Below, one piece after another: positions 25,980 to 34,509 of a stretch of DNA of 64,000 nt. The first letter of the stretch is position 1, and the number at the start of each line of letters is the position of its first letter. The notes beneath the pieces were generated by a model. It worked only from the letters and a program-made list of their open reading frames with translations, had not been told where the DNA came from and ran no database searches. Location: the NCBI RefSeq assembly GCF_900289115.1, contig NZ_LT985196.1:124001-188000 (forward strand), read 5' to 3'. Origin of the DNA: Janibacter massiliensis (GTDB lineage: Bacteria > Actinomycetota > Actinomycetes > Actinomycetales > Dermatophilaceae). The position numbers and the translations under genes are program-made.

Positions 25980-25999
25980 TTCCCGAAGAAAGGCCCTCC

Positions 26000-27025
26000 A
26001 TGCGCCGCCGCACCCTGCTCGCCGCCGCCGTCGTCTCGGTCCCTCTCGCCCTGTCGGCGTGCGGGTCCTCGAGCGACGCCGGCTACTCCCCCGACCCCGA
26101 GGCGCTGCAGGTCTACTCCGCGCAGCACGACGCGGTGACGACGGCGTGGGCCGAGGGATTCACGAAGAAGACCGGGATCAAGGTGCAGATCCGCGACGGC
26201 GAGGACGGCTCGATGGGCCACCAGATCGTCGAGGAGGGTGAGCGCTCGCCCGCCGACGTCTTCCTCACCGAGAACAGCCCGGCGATGACGCTCGTCGAGG
26301 ACGCGGGCCTGTTCGCCCCCGTCCCGGCGAAGGTCGCCGCCCAGGTCCCGGCGGGGCGCCGACCGAGCTCGGGGGCGTGGACGTCCGTCGCCGCCCGCTC
26401 GACCGTGATCGTCTACAACCCGGAGAAGATCGCGGAGAAGGACCTGCCGGCCTCGCTCATGGACCTCCAGGAGCCGGAGTGGAAGGGCCGCTGGGGCGCC
26501 GGGGCCGCCAAGCCCGACTTCCAGGCGATCGTCGCCGGGATGATCGTCCAGCGCGGCGAGGACGAGACGAAGGCGTGGCTCGAGGGCCTGAAGGAGAACG
26601 CGAAGATCTACGAGAACAACATCGCCACGATGAAGGCGGTGAGCGCCGGCGAGGTGCCCATGGGGGTCATCTACCACTACTACTGGTACAAGGACCAGGC
26701 CGGCACGAAGGAGAGCTCGGGCAGCACGAAGCTTCACTACCTGAAGAACGAGGACCCGGGCGCCTTCATCAGCTTCTCCGGCGGCGGGATCCTCAAGAAC
26801 GGCAAGCACCAGGCCGAGGCGAGGAAGTTCCTCGAGTACGTGACGAGCGTCGAGGGGCAGCAGGTCCTGGCCGACTCGGGATCGATGGAGTACGCCGTCT
26901 CGAAGGGCGCGACCTCCGACCCCGCCCTCCCGCCGCTCGACAGCCTCGACCCGCCGACCGTCGACCCGAGCAAGGTCGACTCGGAGAAGGTCGCCACGCT
27001 CATGACAGATGTCGGCATCCTCTGA
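26000..27025 (+). CDS. fbpA: Ferric-iron ABC transporter substrate-binding lipoprotein
   Basis: 341 aa, with GAAGAAAGG before the ATG. A lipoprotein signal (LALSAC, Cys21) is followed by an FbpA/FutA-type fold: LQVYSAQHDAVTTAWAEGFTKKTGIKVQIRDGEDG, then VFLTENSPAM and the Tyr-rich iron site IYHYYWYKDQ near 221-230. It captures free ferric iron (or a simple ferric complex) at the membrane surface for the permease FbpB. It lies 20 bp after the adenylation/acyltransferase gene and overlaps fbpB by 17 bp, so all four genes are probably under the iron box. Confidence 0.9.
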   Translation: MRRRTLLAAAVVSVPLALSACGSSSDAGYSPDPEALQVYSAQHDAVTTAWAEGFTKKTGIKVQIRDGEDGSMGHQIVEEGERSPADVFLTENSPAMTLVEDAGLFAPVPAKVAAQVPAGRRPSSGAWTSVAARSTVIVYNPEKIAEKDLPASLMDLQEPEWKGRWGAGAAKPDFQAIVAGMIVQRGEDETKAWLEGLKENAKIYENNIATMKAVSAGEVPMGVIYHYYWYKDQAGTKESSGSTKLHYLKNEDPGAFISFSGGGILKNGKHQAEARKFLEYVTSVEGQQVLADSGSMEYAVSKGATSDPALPPLDSLDPPTVDPSKVDSEKVATLMTDVGIL

Positions 27026-28550
27026 CCTCCGCGCGACGGCCGGGCGGGCCACCGTCTCGACAGCAGCCCTCGCCGTCGCGGCGATCAGCCTCGCCCCCCT
27101 CCTCGTCGTCGCCTCGCGCGCGTTCGGCGCCCCCTGGCACGAGGTGACCGCCTACTTCCTGCGTCCGCGGATGGGCGAGCTCGTCGGTCACACCCTTGCG
27201 CTCGTCGGGGTCACCGTGCCCGCGACGGTCGTGCTCGGCATCGGCTGCGCGTGGCTCGTCGAGCGCACCGACGTCCCGGCGCCGAGCCTGTGGCGGATCC
27301 TCCTCACCGCCCCGCTCGCGGTCCCCGCCTTCGTCAGCAGCTACGCGTGGACCTCGGCGGTCCCGGGTATGGAGGGTCTGGGCGGGGCTGCGCTCGTGAC
27401 GACGCTGGCCTACCTGCCGTTCGTCCTGCTGCCGGTCGCGGCCGTGCTGCGCGACCTCGACCTCGCCGACGAGGAGGTCGCCCGGTCGCTCGGCCTGGGA
27501 CCCCGCGCCGCCGTGCTGCGCACCGTCCTGCCCCGTCTGCGTCCGGCCGCGAGCGGCGGTGCGCTCCTCGTCGCGCTCCACCTGCTCGCCGAGTTCGGCG
27601 TCCTCGAGATGATGCGCTACCCCACGGTGACGACCGCGATCCTCACCCAGTACTCGATGGGCTTCAGCAACGACGAGGGCGCGATGCTCGCCATGGTCCT
27701 CGTCGTCATGTGCCTGGCCCTGCTCGGCCTCGAGATGCTCCTGCGGGGCCGGGCGCGCACCGCCCGGCTCGGCCGCGGTGTCCACCAGCGCGCCGGACGC
27801 TCCGCACTAGGCCCCTGGCGCTGGCCCGCCACGGCCCTCCTCGCCGTCGTCGTGCTGCTGGCCGTCGCGGTCCCCCTCGGCCAGGTCGGCCGGTGGCTGG
27901 TCCGATGGGTCGACCGGGGCGCACCCGGCGCCGCGGAGCTGCTGGCGGCAGCCGGGTCGACCCTCCTGCTCGCCGCCGCCGCCGCGGTCGTCGCGATCCT
28001 CGCCGCCCTCCCCGGCGCGTGGCGGCTCGACCGCCACCGCAACGTCGGGACCATCGCCATGGAACGGGTGACCTACCTCGCCAGCGCCCTGCCCGGCGTC
28101 GTCGTCGGCCTGGCGATGGTGACGATCGCCGTGCGCTGGTTGCCCGCGCTGTACCAGAGCGCCGGCATGCTCGTCGTCGCCTACTCGGTGCTCTTCGTCC
28201 CGCGCGCGATGGTCACCCTGCGCTCGGGACTCGCCGCCGCGCCGCCGGAGCTGTCCGAGGCCGCCCGGGCCCTGGGGTCCGACGGCTTCGACACCTTCCG
28301 CCGGGTCGTCGCCCCGCTCGTCCTCCCCTCGGCGCTCACCGGCGCGGCGCTCGTCTTCATCGCCGCGAGCACGGAGCTCACGGCGACCCTCCTGCTCGCC
28401 CCCACCGGGACCGAGACGCTCGCCACCGGGTTCTGGGAGGCGACCTCCGAGATCGATTACGTCGCCGCCGCGCCCTACGCTGCCCTGATGATCGTCCTCT
28501 CCGCGCCGGTCACCCTGCTCATGCTGCGGCAGTCCGGGGCCTCCCGGTGA
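27009..28550 (+). CDS. fbpB: Ferric-iron ABC transporter permease (fused, two permease halves)
   Basis: 513 aa with about 12 membrane segments in two binding-protein-dependent permease halves (about residues 45-240 and 285-505), as in FbpB. Each half has an EAA-type loop: DEEVARSLGLGPRAAVLRTVLPRLRPAASGG in the first, LSEAARALGSDGFDTFRRVVAPLVLPSALTG in the second. It starts 17 bp inside fbpA and its TGA overlaps the fbpC GTG (GTGA), so translation is coupled. Confidence 0.92.
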   Translation: MSASSDLRATAGRATVSTAALAVAAISLAPLLVVASRAFGAPWHEVTAYFLRPRMGELVGHTLALVGVTVPATVVLGIGCAWLVERTDVPAPSLWRILLTAPLAVPAFVSSYAWTSAVPGMEGLGGAALVTTLAYLPFVLLPVAAVLRDLDLADEEVARSLGLGPRAAVLRTVLPRLRPAASGGALLVALHLLAEFGVLEMMRYPTVTTAILTQYSMGFSNDEGAMLAMVLVVMCLALLGLEMLLRGRARTARLGRGVHQRAGRSALGPWRWPATALLAVVVLLAVAVPLGQVGRWLVRWVDRGAPGAAELLAAAGSTLLLAAAAAVVAILAALPGAWRLDRHRNVGTIAMERVTYLASALPGVVVGLAMVTIAVRWLPALYQSAGMLVVAYSVLFVPRAMVTLRSGLAAAPPELSEAARALGSDGFDTFRRVVAPLVLPSALTGAALVFIAASTELTATLLLAPTGTETLATGFWEATSEIDYVAAAPYAALMIVLSAPVTLLMLRQSGASR

Positions 28551-29581
28551 GCGCCGTCCGCGTCCGCGGCGTCACCGCCTCCTACACCCCCGGCGTCCCC
28601 GTCCTGCACGCGGTCGACCTCGACGTCCCCGCAGGGTCGACGACCGCCGTGCTCGGCGCCTCCGGGTGCGGGAAGACGACGCTGCTGCGGATCATCGCCG
28701 GCTTCGTCCGTCCCGACGCCGGCGAGGTCGAGATCGGCGACCGGCTCGTCTCGGGCCCCGGCCGCCACATGCCCCCGGAACGGCGCGGCATCGGGTACGT
28801 CCGCCAGGACGGCGGGCTGTTCCCCCACCTCGACGTCGGGGGGAACGTCGCCTTCGGCTGGGACCGGCGCCGACGACGCCGGCGCGAGGGCGTGGAGGAC
28901 CTCCTCGAGCTCGTCGGGCTCGACCCCCGGCTGGCCGCACGCCGGCCCGACGAGCTCTCCGGCGGGCAGCAGCAACGGGTCGCCCTCGCCCGCGCGCTGG
29001 CGCTCGAACCGGACGTGGTCCTCCTCGACGAGCCGTTCTCCTCCCTCGACACCGGCCTGCGGGCGCAGACCCGTGCCGCGGTGGCGCAGGCGCTCGCCGA
29101 GCGCGGCGCGACCGCGGTCCTCGTCACCCACGACCAGGGCGAGGCCCTCTCCTTCGCCGACCAGGTGGCGATCCTGCGCGGCGGCCGGCTGACCTCCGTC
29201 GGCGCGCCCCGCACGGTCTACGAGCAGCCGGCCGACCTTGCCGAGGCGGCCTTCCTCGGCGACGCCGTGCGGCTGGAGGGTGTCGCCGACGCAGGCGTCG
29301 TGCGCACCGCGCTCGGTGACCTCACGGTGGACGGTCCTCCCAGCCGCGGGGAGGTCGAGGTCCTCGTCCGCCCTGAGCAGGTCCGGCTGCGCCCGCCGGG
29401 CGACGGGGCGGTCGGCGCCGTCGTCGAGCGGACCTCCTACTTCGGTCACGACGCCCTGGCGATCCTGCGAGCCGGCGACGTGGTCGTCAGCGCGCGGGTG
29501 CGCGGCAGCGAGCTGCCCGAGCCGGGGGACGCGGTGTCGCTGACCGTGGAGGGGCCGGTGCGGACCTTCGCCCGCGCCTGA
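28547..29581 (+). CDS. fbpC: Ferric-iron ABC transporter ATP-binding protein
   Basis: 344 aa from a GTG overlapping the fbpB stop. Walker A is GASGCGKTT (near residue 38), the Q-loop is in VRQDGGLFPHLDVGGNVAFG, the signature is LSGGQQQRVALARALA, and Walker B is VVLLDEPFSSLD, followed by the switch His in VTHDQGEAL. A C-terminal TOBE-type regulatory domain (about 265-340) is present, as in FbpC. It energises ferric uptake. It ends 3 bp before the convergent VanW gene, with no room for a terminator. Confidence 0.93.
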   Translation: MSAVRVRGVTASYTPGVPVLHAVDLDVPAGSTTAVLGASGCGKTTLLRIIAGFVRPDAGEVEIGDRLVSGPGRHMPPERRGIGYVRQDGGLFPHLDVGGNVAFGWDRRRRRRREGVEDLLELVGLDPRLAARRPDELSGGQQQRVALARALALEPDVVLLDEPFSSLDTGLRAQTRAAVAQALAERGATAVLVTHDQGEALSFADQVAILRGGRLTSVGAPRTVYEQPADLAEAAFLGDAVRLEGVADAGVVRTALGDLTVDGPPSRGEVEVLVRPEQVRLRPPGDGAVGAVVERTSYFGHDALAILRAGDVVVSARVRGSELPEPGDAVSLTVEGPVRTFARA

Positions 29582-29584
29582 ACG

Positions 29585-31390
29585 TCAGTCGGAGCTACCG
29601 CCGCCGCCGGTCGGGCCGGCGCACACGACGTGGTCCTCGGGGATGTAGCGGGTGACGAACGAGCTCGTACGCACCTGCTTGCCGTCGCGGCTGAAGATCC
29701 GCCCGATCGTCACCTCGAAGCCCTCCGACGGCGACTGCGGGACGCAGCCGGGCGACCGGTCGACGATCCGCTTCGGCTGGCGGATGTTCCGGCGCGGGCT
29801 CTTCGTCGCCTTCACGTCCCACGTCTTCGTGCCCCACAGCTCGACCGTCACGGCGTTGCCCGAGACGAAGGACCGCACGAGGATCCCACCCTTGGTGTCG
29901 TTCGTGAACCGGTTGTCGACGTCGGGCCAGGAGATCGTCGCCTCCCGCCCCTCGGGATAGCGGGAGATGTAGAACGAGTGCGGGTGGAACTCCTCGATCT
30001 TCGCGCCGGAGAAGAAGACCGCGTTGAAGAGGGTCGTCGACAGCTGTGAGATGCCGCCGCCGTAGCTGTTCGTCAGCCGGCCGGCGTTGATGACCGGCGC
30101 CTTGTTGTAGCCCTTCGCGGCCGTCCGTTCGCCGAGGACCGCGTTGAGGCTCAGGGTCTTGCCGCGCGGGACGTAGGTCCCGTCGAGCGTCCGCGCGGCA
30201 ATGACGATGTTCTCCGTCCGCGGCGGGTTCGGCGGCATGTACGTCGTGAAGGTGGAGATCTTCTCCTTCGGCAGGTCCGCCTTGGCCTGCGCGGTCGTCA
30301 GCTCCGGCTCGAGACGGGTGACGCGCACCCGTGCCGTCCGGGCGCCGGTGTCCGTCATCGCACGCCACACGGACTTGGAGACGCTGGCGCGGTCGATGCC
30401 GTGGCCGACCTTCGAGGGGGTCACGGTCGGCGTCCGCCCCGTGAACGCGACCGTCGCGTCCTGCGCGGGTCGCACCACGCCGGCCCGCTCGCCCGCCGCG
30501 ACGACCGCGGCCGCGAGCTTCTTGTCGTCGACCCTGGCACCGAGCGCGCCGCCCTCCTCCTCGACCGAGAGCGCGGGCGTCACCTCGGCGGGCTGGACCT
30601 GGAAGGACCGCGCCCCCGCACGGATGGTCACCGGTCCGGAGACGACGCGCTCGGCGACGTCCCGGACGAAGGCGTCCACCGCCTCCTTGCCGATGCGCGG
30701 GCGGGTGACCTCCGTCGTCGCGGTGAAGGAGTTCACCGCGGGCCACCCCTCGGCGATCCGGTCCCGGGTCGCGGTCGTGTCCACCGACAGCCCCTCCACC
30801 GGCTGGGTCGTGACGACCTTCCCGCCCGAGAACCGGACGGCGCCGTCGACCGACCTCCGCTCGGCGGACGCCGTCCGCTTCTCGACCGCGTCCGTGAGGG
30901 TCTGCTCGTCGATCCGGGTCTCGATGTCCCGGCGCACTCCCCCGCGGTAGTGGTGCCACAGGTCGGCGGGCGCGAGGCTGAACCCCGTGAGGCCGGACAG
31001 CGAGGCCTCGGTGTCGATGGCCAGTCCCGCCTCGTCGGGATCGATGCGGACCCGCTTGCCATCCACGTCGACCGTGACCGGGGCGTCCACGCGGTCGGCG
31101 AGACCGTCGCGCAACGCCTGCTTCGCCTCGTCGTGCGTCATCCCACCGACGGCCACGCCGGAGATGCGGGTGTCCCGTGGGACGCGGTCGCCGCCCAGCA
31201 GGGCGAGGCCCACGTAGAGCCCGGCGAGCAGAGCGATACCGGCGAGGACGGCGACGCACCCGGGGGCACGGCCCGGCCGTTCGGCGGCGGGGGCGGTCTC
31301 CCAGAAGACGTCGTCCTCCCGAGGCCCGGCCCCGTGCCGGGGGCCGGGGTCGTCCGCGACGGCACCATCGACGTCGTAGTCGTCTCTCAC
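29585..31390 (-). CDS. VanW family membrane protein with YoaR-like peptidoglycan-binding domains
   Basis: 601 aa. A single membrane helix (GCVAVLAGIALLAGLYVGLALLGG, about residues 44-67) anchors an extracellular protein. Two YoaR-like domains follow (about 75-190 and 235-340), each ending in a beta-rich segment. A VanW domain (about 375-510) is marked by PRTENIVIAARTLDGTYVPRGKTLSLNAVLGERTAAKGY and SYGGGISQLSTTLFNAVFFSGAKIEEFHPHSFYISRYPEGREAT, read in parts. VanW is linked to vancomycin-resistance loci and cell-wall metabolism but its activity is unknown. No other van genes are nearby, so a resistance role should not be assumed. Confidence 0.87.
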   Translation of the reverse strand: MRDDYDVDGAVADDPGPRHGAGPREDDVFWETAPAAERPGRAPGCVAVLAGIALLAGLYVGLALLGGDRVPRDTRISGVAVGGMTHDEAKQALRDGLADRVDAPVTVDVDGKRVRIDPDEAGLAIDTEASLSGLTGFSLAPADLWHHYRGGVRRDIETRIDEQTLTDAVEKRTASAERRSVDGAVRFSGGKVVTTQPVEGLSVDTTATRDRIAEGWPAVNSFTATTEVTRPRIGKEAVDAFVRDVAERVVSGPVTIRAGARSFQVQPAEVTPALSVEEEGGALGARVDDKKLAAAVVAAGERAGVVRPAQDATVAFTGRTPTVTPSKVGHGIDRASVSKSVWRAMTDTGARTARVRVTRLEPELTTAQAKADLPKEKISTFTTYMPPNPPRTENIVIAARTLDGTYVPRGKTLSLNAVLGERTAAKGYNKAPVINAGRLTNSYGGGISQLSTTLFNAVFFSGAKIEEFHPHSFYISRYPEGREATISWPDVDNRFTNDTKGGILVRSFVSGNAVTVELWGTKTWDVKATKSPRRNIRQPKRIVDRSPGCVPQSPSEGFEVTIGRIFSRDGKQVRTSSFVTRYIPEDHVVCAGPTGGGGSSD

Positions 31391-31393
31391 TGC

Positions 31394-31903
31394 TCAGCCC
31401 ACGCTTCCGTACGTGCTGCGGTGCCGTACCAGGGCTGCGCCGGCACGGTCGGGTCGGTCGACGAAGAGTACGTCTCCGACGACGATCTCGTGGTCACCGT
31501 CGCGGTGCGTCGCCCGGGTCCGGCACTCGAAGGCGGCCAGCGCGCCCTCGACGAGGGCGACCCCGGTGCGAGGTCCGCGGTGGTGCGGGACGCGGTCGAG
31601 CTGACCGAGGACCGGTCGACCCGGGGCCGACAGCCAGTCCGCGACGGACCGCTGCCCGCCACCCAGGACCGAGACCCCCCAGACGCCGGCGCTGAGCACG
31701 GCCTCGTGGAAGCGGGACCCGACCGCCACGCAGAACAGCAGGGCCGGTGGTTCGAGGGAGAGCGAGACCACCGAGCTCGCGGTCATCGCGTGGTCGTGAC
31801 CGTCGGCGATCGTGGTCACCGTGGCCACGCCGGTGGGGAAGCGCGCGATCGCGTGGCGGAACTCGTCCGGCGTCGGGAGCCGGTCGTCGGCGGCCCGGGT
31901 CAT
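31394..31903 (-). CDS. Flavin reductase-like (FMN-binding split barrel) protein
   Basis: 169 aa. The flavin reductase domain covers the protein: FRHAIARFPTGVATVTTIADGHDHAMTASSVVSLSLEPPALLFCVA (FMN phosphate contacts), SRFHEAVLSAGVWGVSVLG, and HRDGDHEIVVGDVLFVD near the C-terminus. Such proteins supply reduced flavin to two-component monooxygenases. No partner monooxygenase is near. The GTG/ATG start overlaps the end of the mshB-like gene by 4 bp, so they are co-translated. Confidence 0.85.
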   Translation of the reverse strand: MTRAADDRLPTPDEFRHAIARFPTGVATVTTIADGHDHAMTASSVVSLSLEPPALLFCVAVGSRFHEAVLSAGVWGVSVLGGGQRSVADWLSAPGRPVLGQLDRVPHHRGPRTGVALVEGALAAFECRTRATHRDGDHEIVVGDVLFVDRPDRAGAALVRHRSTYGSVG

Positions 31904-32772
31904 CCGGCGCTCCGGTGCTCGCCCGTGACCGGGTCGATCTCGGCGTAGCCCTCCCGGTCGGGCAGCCGGGCGGCGACGAGGTTGGACAGGGCGTGGGCCT
32001 GCCCGTCGGCCGTGACGATCACCTGGGTGCGGTGGTGGCGGAGGGCCTCAGCGCGGCTCCGGGCCGCAGCAGGATCGACGACCCGGATCGGGACGAGCGC
32101 GTCGTCGACGACGGAGACGGGGTACCCCTCGTCCTCGGCGGGGATGCGCCAGCCGAGCGCCTCGAGCTGCTCCGCGTGCTCCCGGACCCACGCGCGGTCC
32201 TCACGCGCCCACGAGGCGGGGGTGAGGGCGATCTCGAGGCGGATCGGTGCCCGGCCGTCGGCGGCCAGCTCGGCGTTCTCGGCGATGACGGCGGCACGGG
32301 TCACGGCATGGGTCCGGACGTGGTCGGGGTGCTGGTACCCGCCGCCGGCGTCGTAGGTGACGACGACGTCGGGGGCGACGCGGGCGAGGACCTCCCGGAC
32401 CGCGTCCACAGCCTCGTCGTCGTCGGAGCCGACCCAGGCGTCGGGGTGGTCCGCCGCGGCCGAACCGGCCATCCCGCTGTCGCGCCAGCGCGCGCGACCG
32501 TCGGCCTCCGCCAGGACGTGGCTCGTGGCCCCCGCCGCGGCGAGGGCCGCCCGCAGCTCCCCGAGGCGGTGGGACGCGAGCGCGCCCTCACGCCCCGCGA
32601 CCAGGTGCGCGAGCCCGGGGGGGATGACCTCGCCCTCGTCCCCGAGCGTGCACGTGAGGACGTGCACGTCACGACCGGCGGCGACGTCGTGGCAGAGGCG
32701 GACGCCGGTCGAGAGCAGCTCGTCGTCAGGGTGGGCGTGGACGAGCAGGACGGTCCCCGCCGCGACGGTCAC
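31900..32772 (-). CDS. mshB: PIG-L family deacetylase, MshB-like (mycothiol biosynthesis)
   Basis: 290 aa from the GTG at 32772, which overlaps the stop of the upstream gene (GTGA). The zinc motif LLVHAHPDDELLSTG is at residues 8-22, and the third ligand lies in GGGYQHPDHVRTHAVT. The length and the C-terminal part match MshB, which deacetylates GlcNAc-inositol to GlcN-inositol in mycothiol synthesis. Other PIG-L enzymes (e.g. Mca) look alike, but Mca does not usually have this EVIPPGLAHL segment. The assignment fits an actinobacterium. Confidence 0.85.
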   Translation of the reverse strand: MTVAAGTVLLVHAHPDDELLSTGVRLCHDVAAGRDVHVLTCTLGDEGEVIPPGLAHLVAGREGALASHRLGELRAALAAAGATSHVLAEADGRARWRDSGMAGSAAADHPDAWVGSDDDEAVDAVREVLARVAPDVVVTYDAGGGYQHPDHVRTHAVTRAAVIAENAELAADGRAPIRLEIALTPASWAREDRAWVREHAEQLEALGWRIPAEDEGYPVSVVDDALVPIRVVDPAAARSRAEALRHHRTQVIVTADGQAHALSNLVAARLPDREGYAEIDPVTGEHRSAG

Positions 32773-34490
32773 CTCGCCACCCGGATCGTCGCGAGGTCGA
32801 CCGCACCGCCGTAGGCGTCGTTCGTCGTCACCTCGGAGACGTCGGGGCCGTGGACGAGGACCGAGCGCCGCTGCGCGATCGGCACGTACATCCCGCGCTC
32901 GAGCAGCCGGATGTCGGCCGAGGCCCACAGCCCGGCACGTCTCCGGGAGGAGCGCATCGCGCTCGCACGGTCGAAGGTCGCGTTGGTCCGCACGTCCTTC
33001 ACCGCGCCGTAGTCACGGCCGTTGCTCGTCGACGTGAGGTTCGTGCGCGAGTCGAACAGGGGCGGGAGGACGGTCGAGGCCGAGGGCCAGTCGGCACCCC
33101 AGTTCGACCAGAAGACGTCCACGGTCCGGGCAGTCGCCGGCTGGGCGGCCTTCGCGAAGTAGTCCTTGCCGAACGGCTCGAGGGTCACCTCGAAGCCGGC
33201 GGACTCCCATCCCTTCTCGAGCGCCTTCATCCCCTCGGTGACCTGCGGGCTGTCCCGGTAGGCGACGACGATGCGCGGGGTACGGTCCTTCGCCTTCCGC
33301 AGCTCGGCCCGCGCCCTGGCGGCGTTCCCGTGCGCGCCCCTCTCCAGCCGCGGGGGGTGGCTCGAGGGGAGGGCGGGGGTGAGCAGCGACCACGTCGGCT
33401 CGGCCGCGCGGTCTCCGCCGAGGGCGTCGACGAACGCCTGACGGTCGGTCGCCAGGGCGAGGGCCCGCCGGGTGTGCTCGTCGGCCATCGGGCCGCGGCG
33501 GACGTTCGGCGCGAGGTAGTCGACGAGCTGGTTGGGCGTGACGACCGTGCTCAGGCCGGCCGCCTGGTCGACGACGGGCCACAGCGCCCGGGGGACCGGC
33601 TCGATCGCGATCGCCGCCCGGTTCGCGCCGCCACCGACGAGGTCCTCGACGACGGCCTGCGGGTCGAGCCCCTCCCGGTGGAGGACCCGGTCCGGCTGCG
33701 CGCGACGGATGGGGTCGGCGGACGGCGTCCAGTACCGGTTGCGCACCCACGTGCCGCCCTTCGAGGGCGTCCACCGCCCGTCGAGCCGGTACGGCCCCGT
33801 CGAGAAGGCGTCGTAGAGGCTGTCCTTCTTCCGCTCCCGGCTCTTCTTGAACGGGGCGAACGCCGGTGTCGAGACGACCTGGTCGAAGTCACCCATCGGC
33901 TCCGCGAGCCGGAAGGTGATCGCCCGGCCCGTGCAGGTCACTGCCCGGTCGAACGCCCGCCGACCAGCGGCGGACCCCTTCGCGGTCTCCCACGGCCCAC
34001 GGTAGATGCTGCGGCCCGACGCGCTGCGCGGGACGTCGAGGAGGACCGGGGGGTAGGCGCCGGCCATCTCCCGGGCGAAGGACCGGCTCACCCCGTACTT
34101 GACGTCCGCGCACGTGACGCGGGAACCGTCCTGCCACCGCACGTCCTTGCGGAGGGTGAACGACCACCGGGTGCGGGTGCTGTCCGCGGTCCCCGTCCCG
34201 GTCGCGAGGTCCCCGACGAGCCGCGGGCGCCCCTGGCCGTCCGCCACCGCGGTGTAGCCCGTGAGGCTGCGCAGGAAGAGGCGGTTGGCGTACCCCGCCG
34301 TCTCCCGCCCGCTCACCCGCTGCGGATCCCACGCCAGGACCGGCCCGAGCGACAGGAGCGTGAGCTCGCCGCGGCGGGGCTCCTCCGTCGGGAGCGCGGG
34401 CCCGGTGCCGCCGTCCTGGCACCCCGACAGGGGCAGGAGGGCGCCGGCGAGGGTGGCGGCGAGGAGGGGCAGGCGGAGGCGTGCGATCAC
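32769..34490 (-). CDS. Peptide-type ABC substrate-binding lipoprotein (SBP family 5), orphan
   Basis: 573 aa. A lipoprotein signal (LAGALLPLSGC) is followed by an SBP_bac_5 fold: WSFTLRKDVRWQDGSRVTCADVKYGVSRSFAREMAG, LALATDRQAFVDALGGD and VDVFWSNWGADWPSASTVLPPLF. It is a paralogue of the dpp-operon binding protein at 40239-41963 (same segments, including GADxPSxxTVLPxLFD). No permease or ATPase genes adjoin it, so it likely delivers ligand to the dpp transporter nearby. It is coupled to mshB by a 4-bp overlap. Confidence 0.87.
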   Translation of the reverse strand: MIARLRLPLLAATLAGALLPLSGCQDGGTGPALPTEEPRRGELTLLSLGPVLAWDPQRVSGRETAGYANRLFLRSLTGYTAVADGQGRPRLVGDLATGTGTADSTRTRWSFTLRKDVRWQDGSRVTCADVKYGVSRSFAREMAGAYPPVLLDVPRSASGRSIYRGPWETAKGSAAGRRAFDRAVTCTGRAITFRLAEPMGDFDQVVSTPAFAPFKKSRERKKDSLYDAFSTGPYRLDGRWTPSKGGTWVRNRYWTPSADPIRRAQPDRVLHREGLDPQAVVEDLVGGGANRAAIAIEPVPRALWPVVDQAAGLSTVVTPNQLVDYLAPNVRRGPMADEHTRRALALATDRQAFVDALGGDRAAEPTWSLLTPALPSSHPPRLERGAHGNAARARAELRKAKDRTPRIVVAYRDSPQVTEGMKALEKGWESAGFEVTLEPFGKDYFAKAAQPATARTVDVFWSNWGADWPSASTVLPPLFDSRTNLTSTSNGRDYGAVKDVRTNATFDRASAMRSSRRRAGLWASADIRLLERGMYVPIAQRRSVLVHGPDVSEVTTNDAYGGAVDLATIRVAR

Positions 34491-34509
34491 GGCGGTCCCG
34501 GGCTCGGGG

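Noticed and set aside
29585-31390. Vancomycin-resistance locus because of the VanW domain
   Set aside because: No vanH, vanA/B, vanX or two-component genes are nearby; VanW-domain proteins are common in susceptible actinobacteria.
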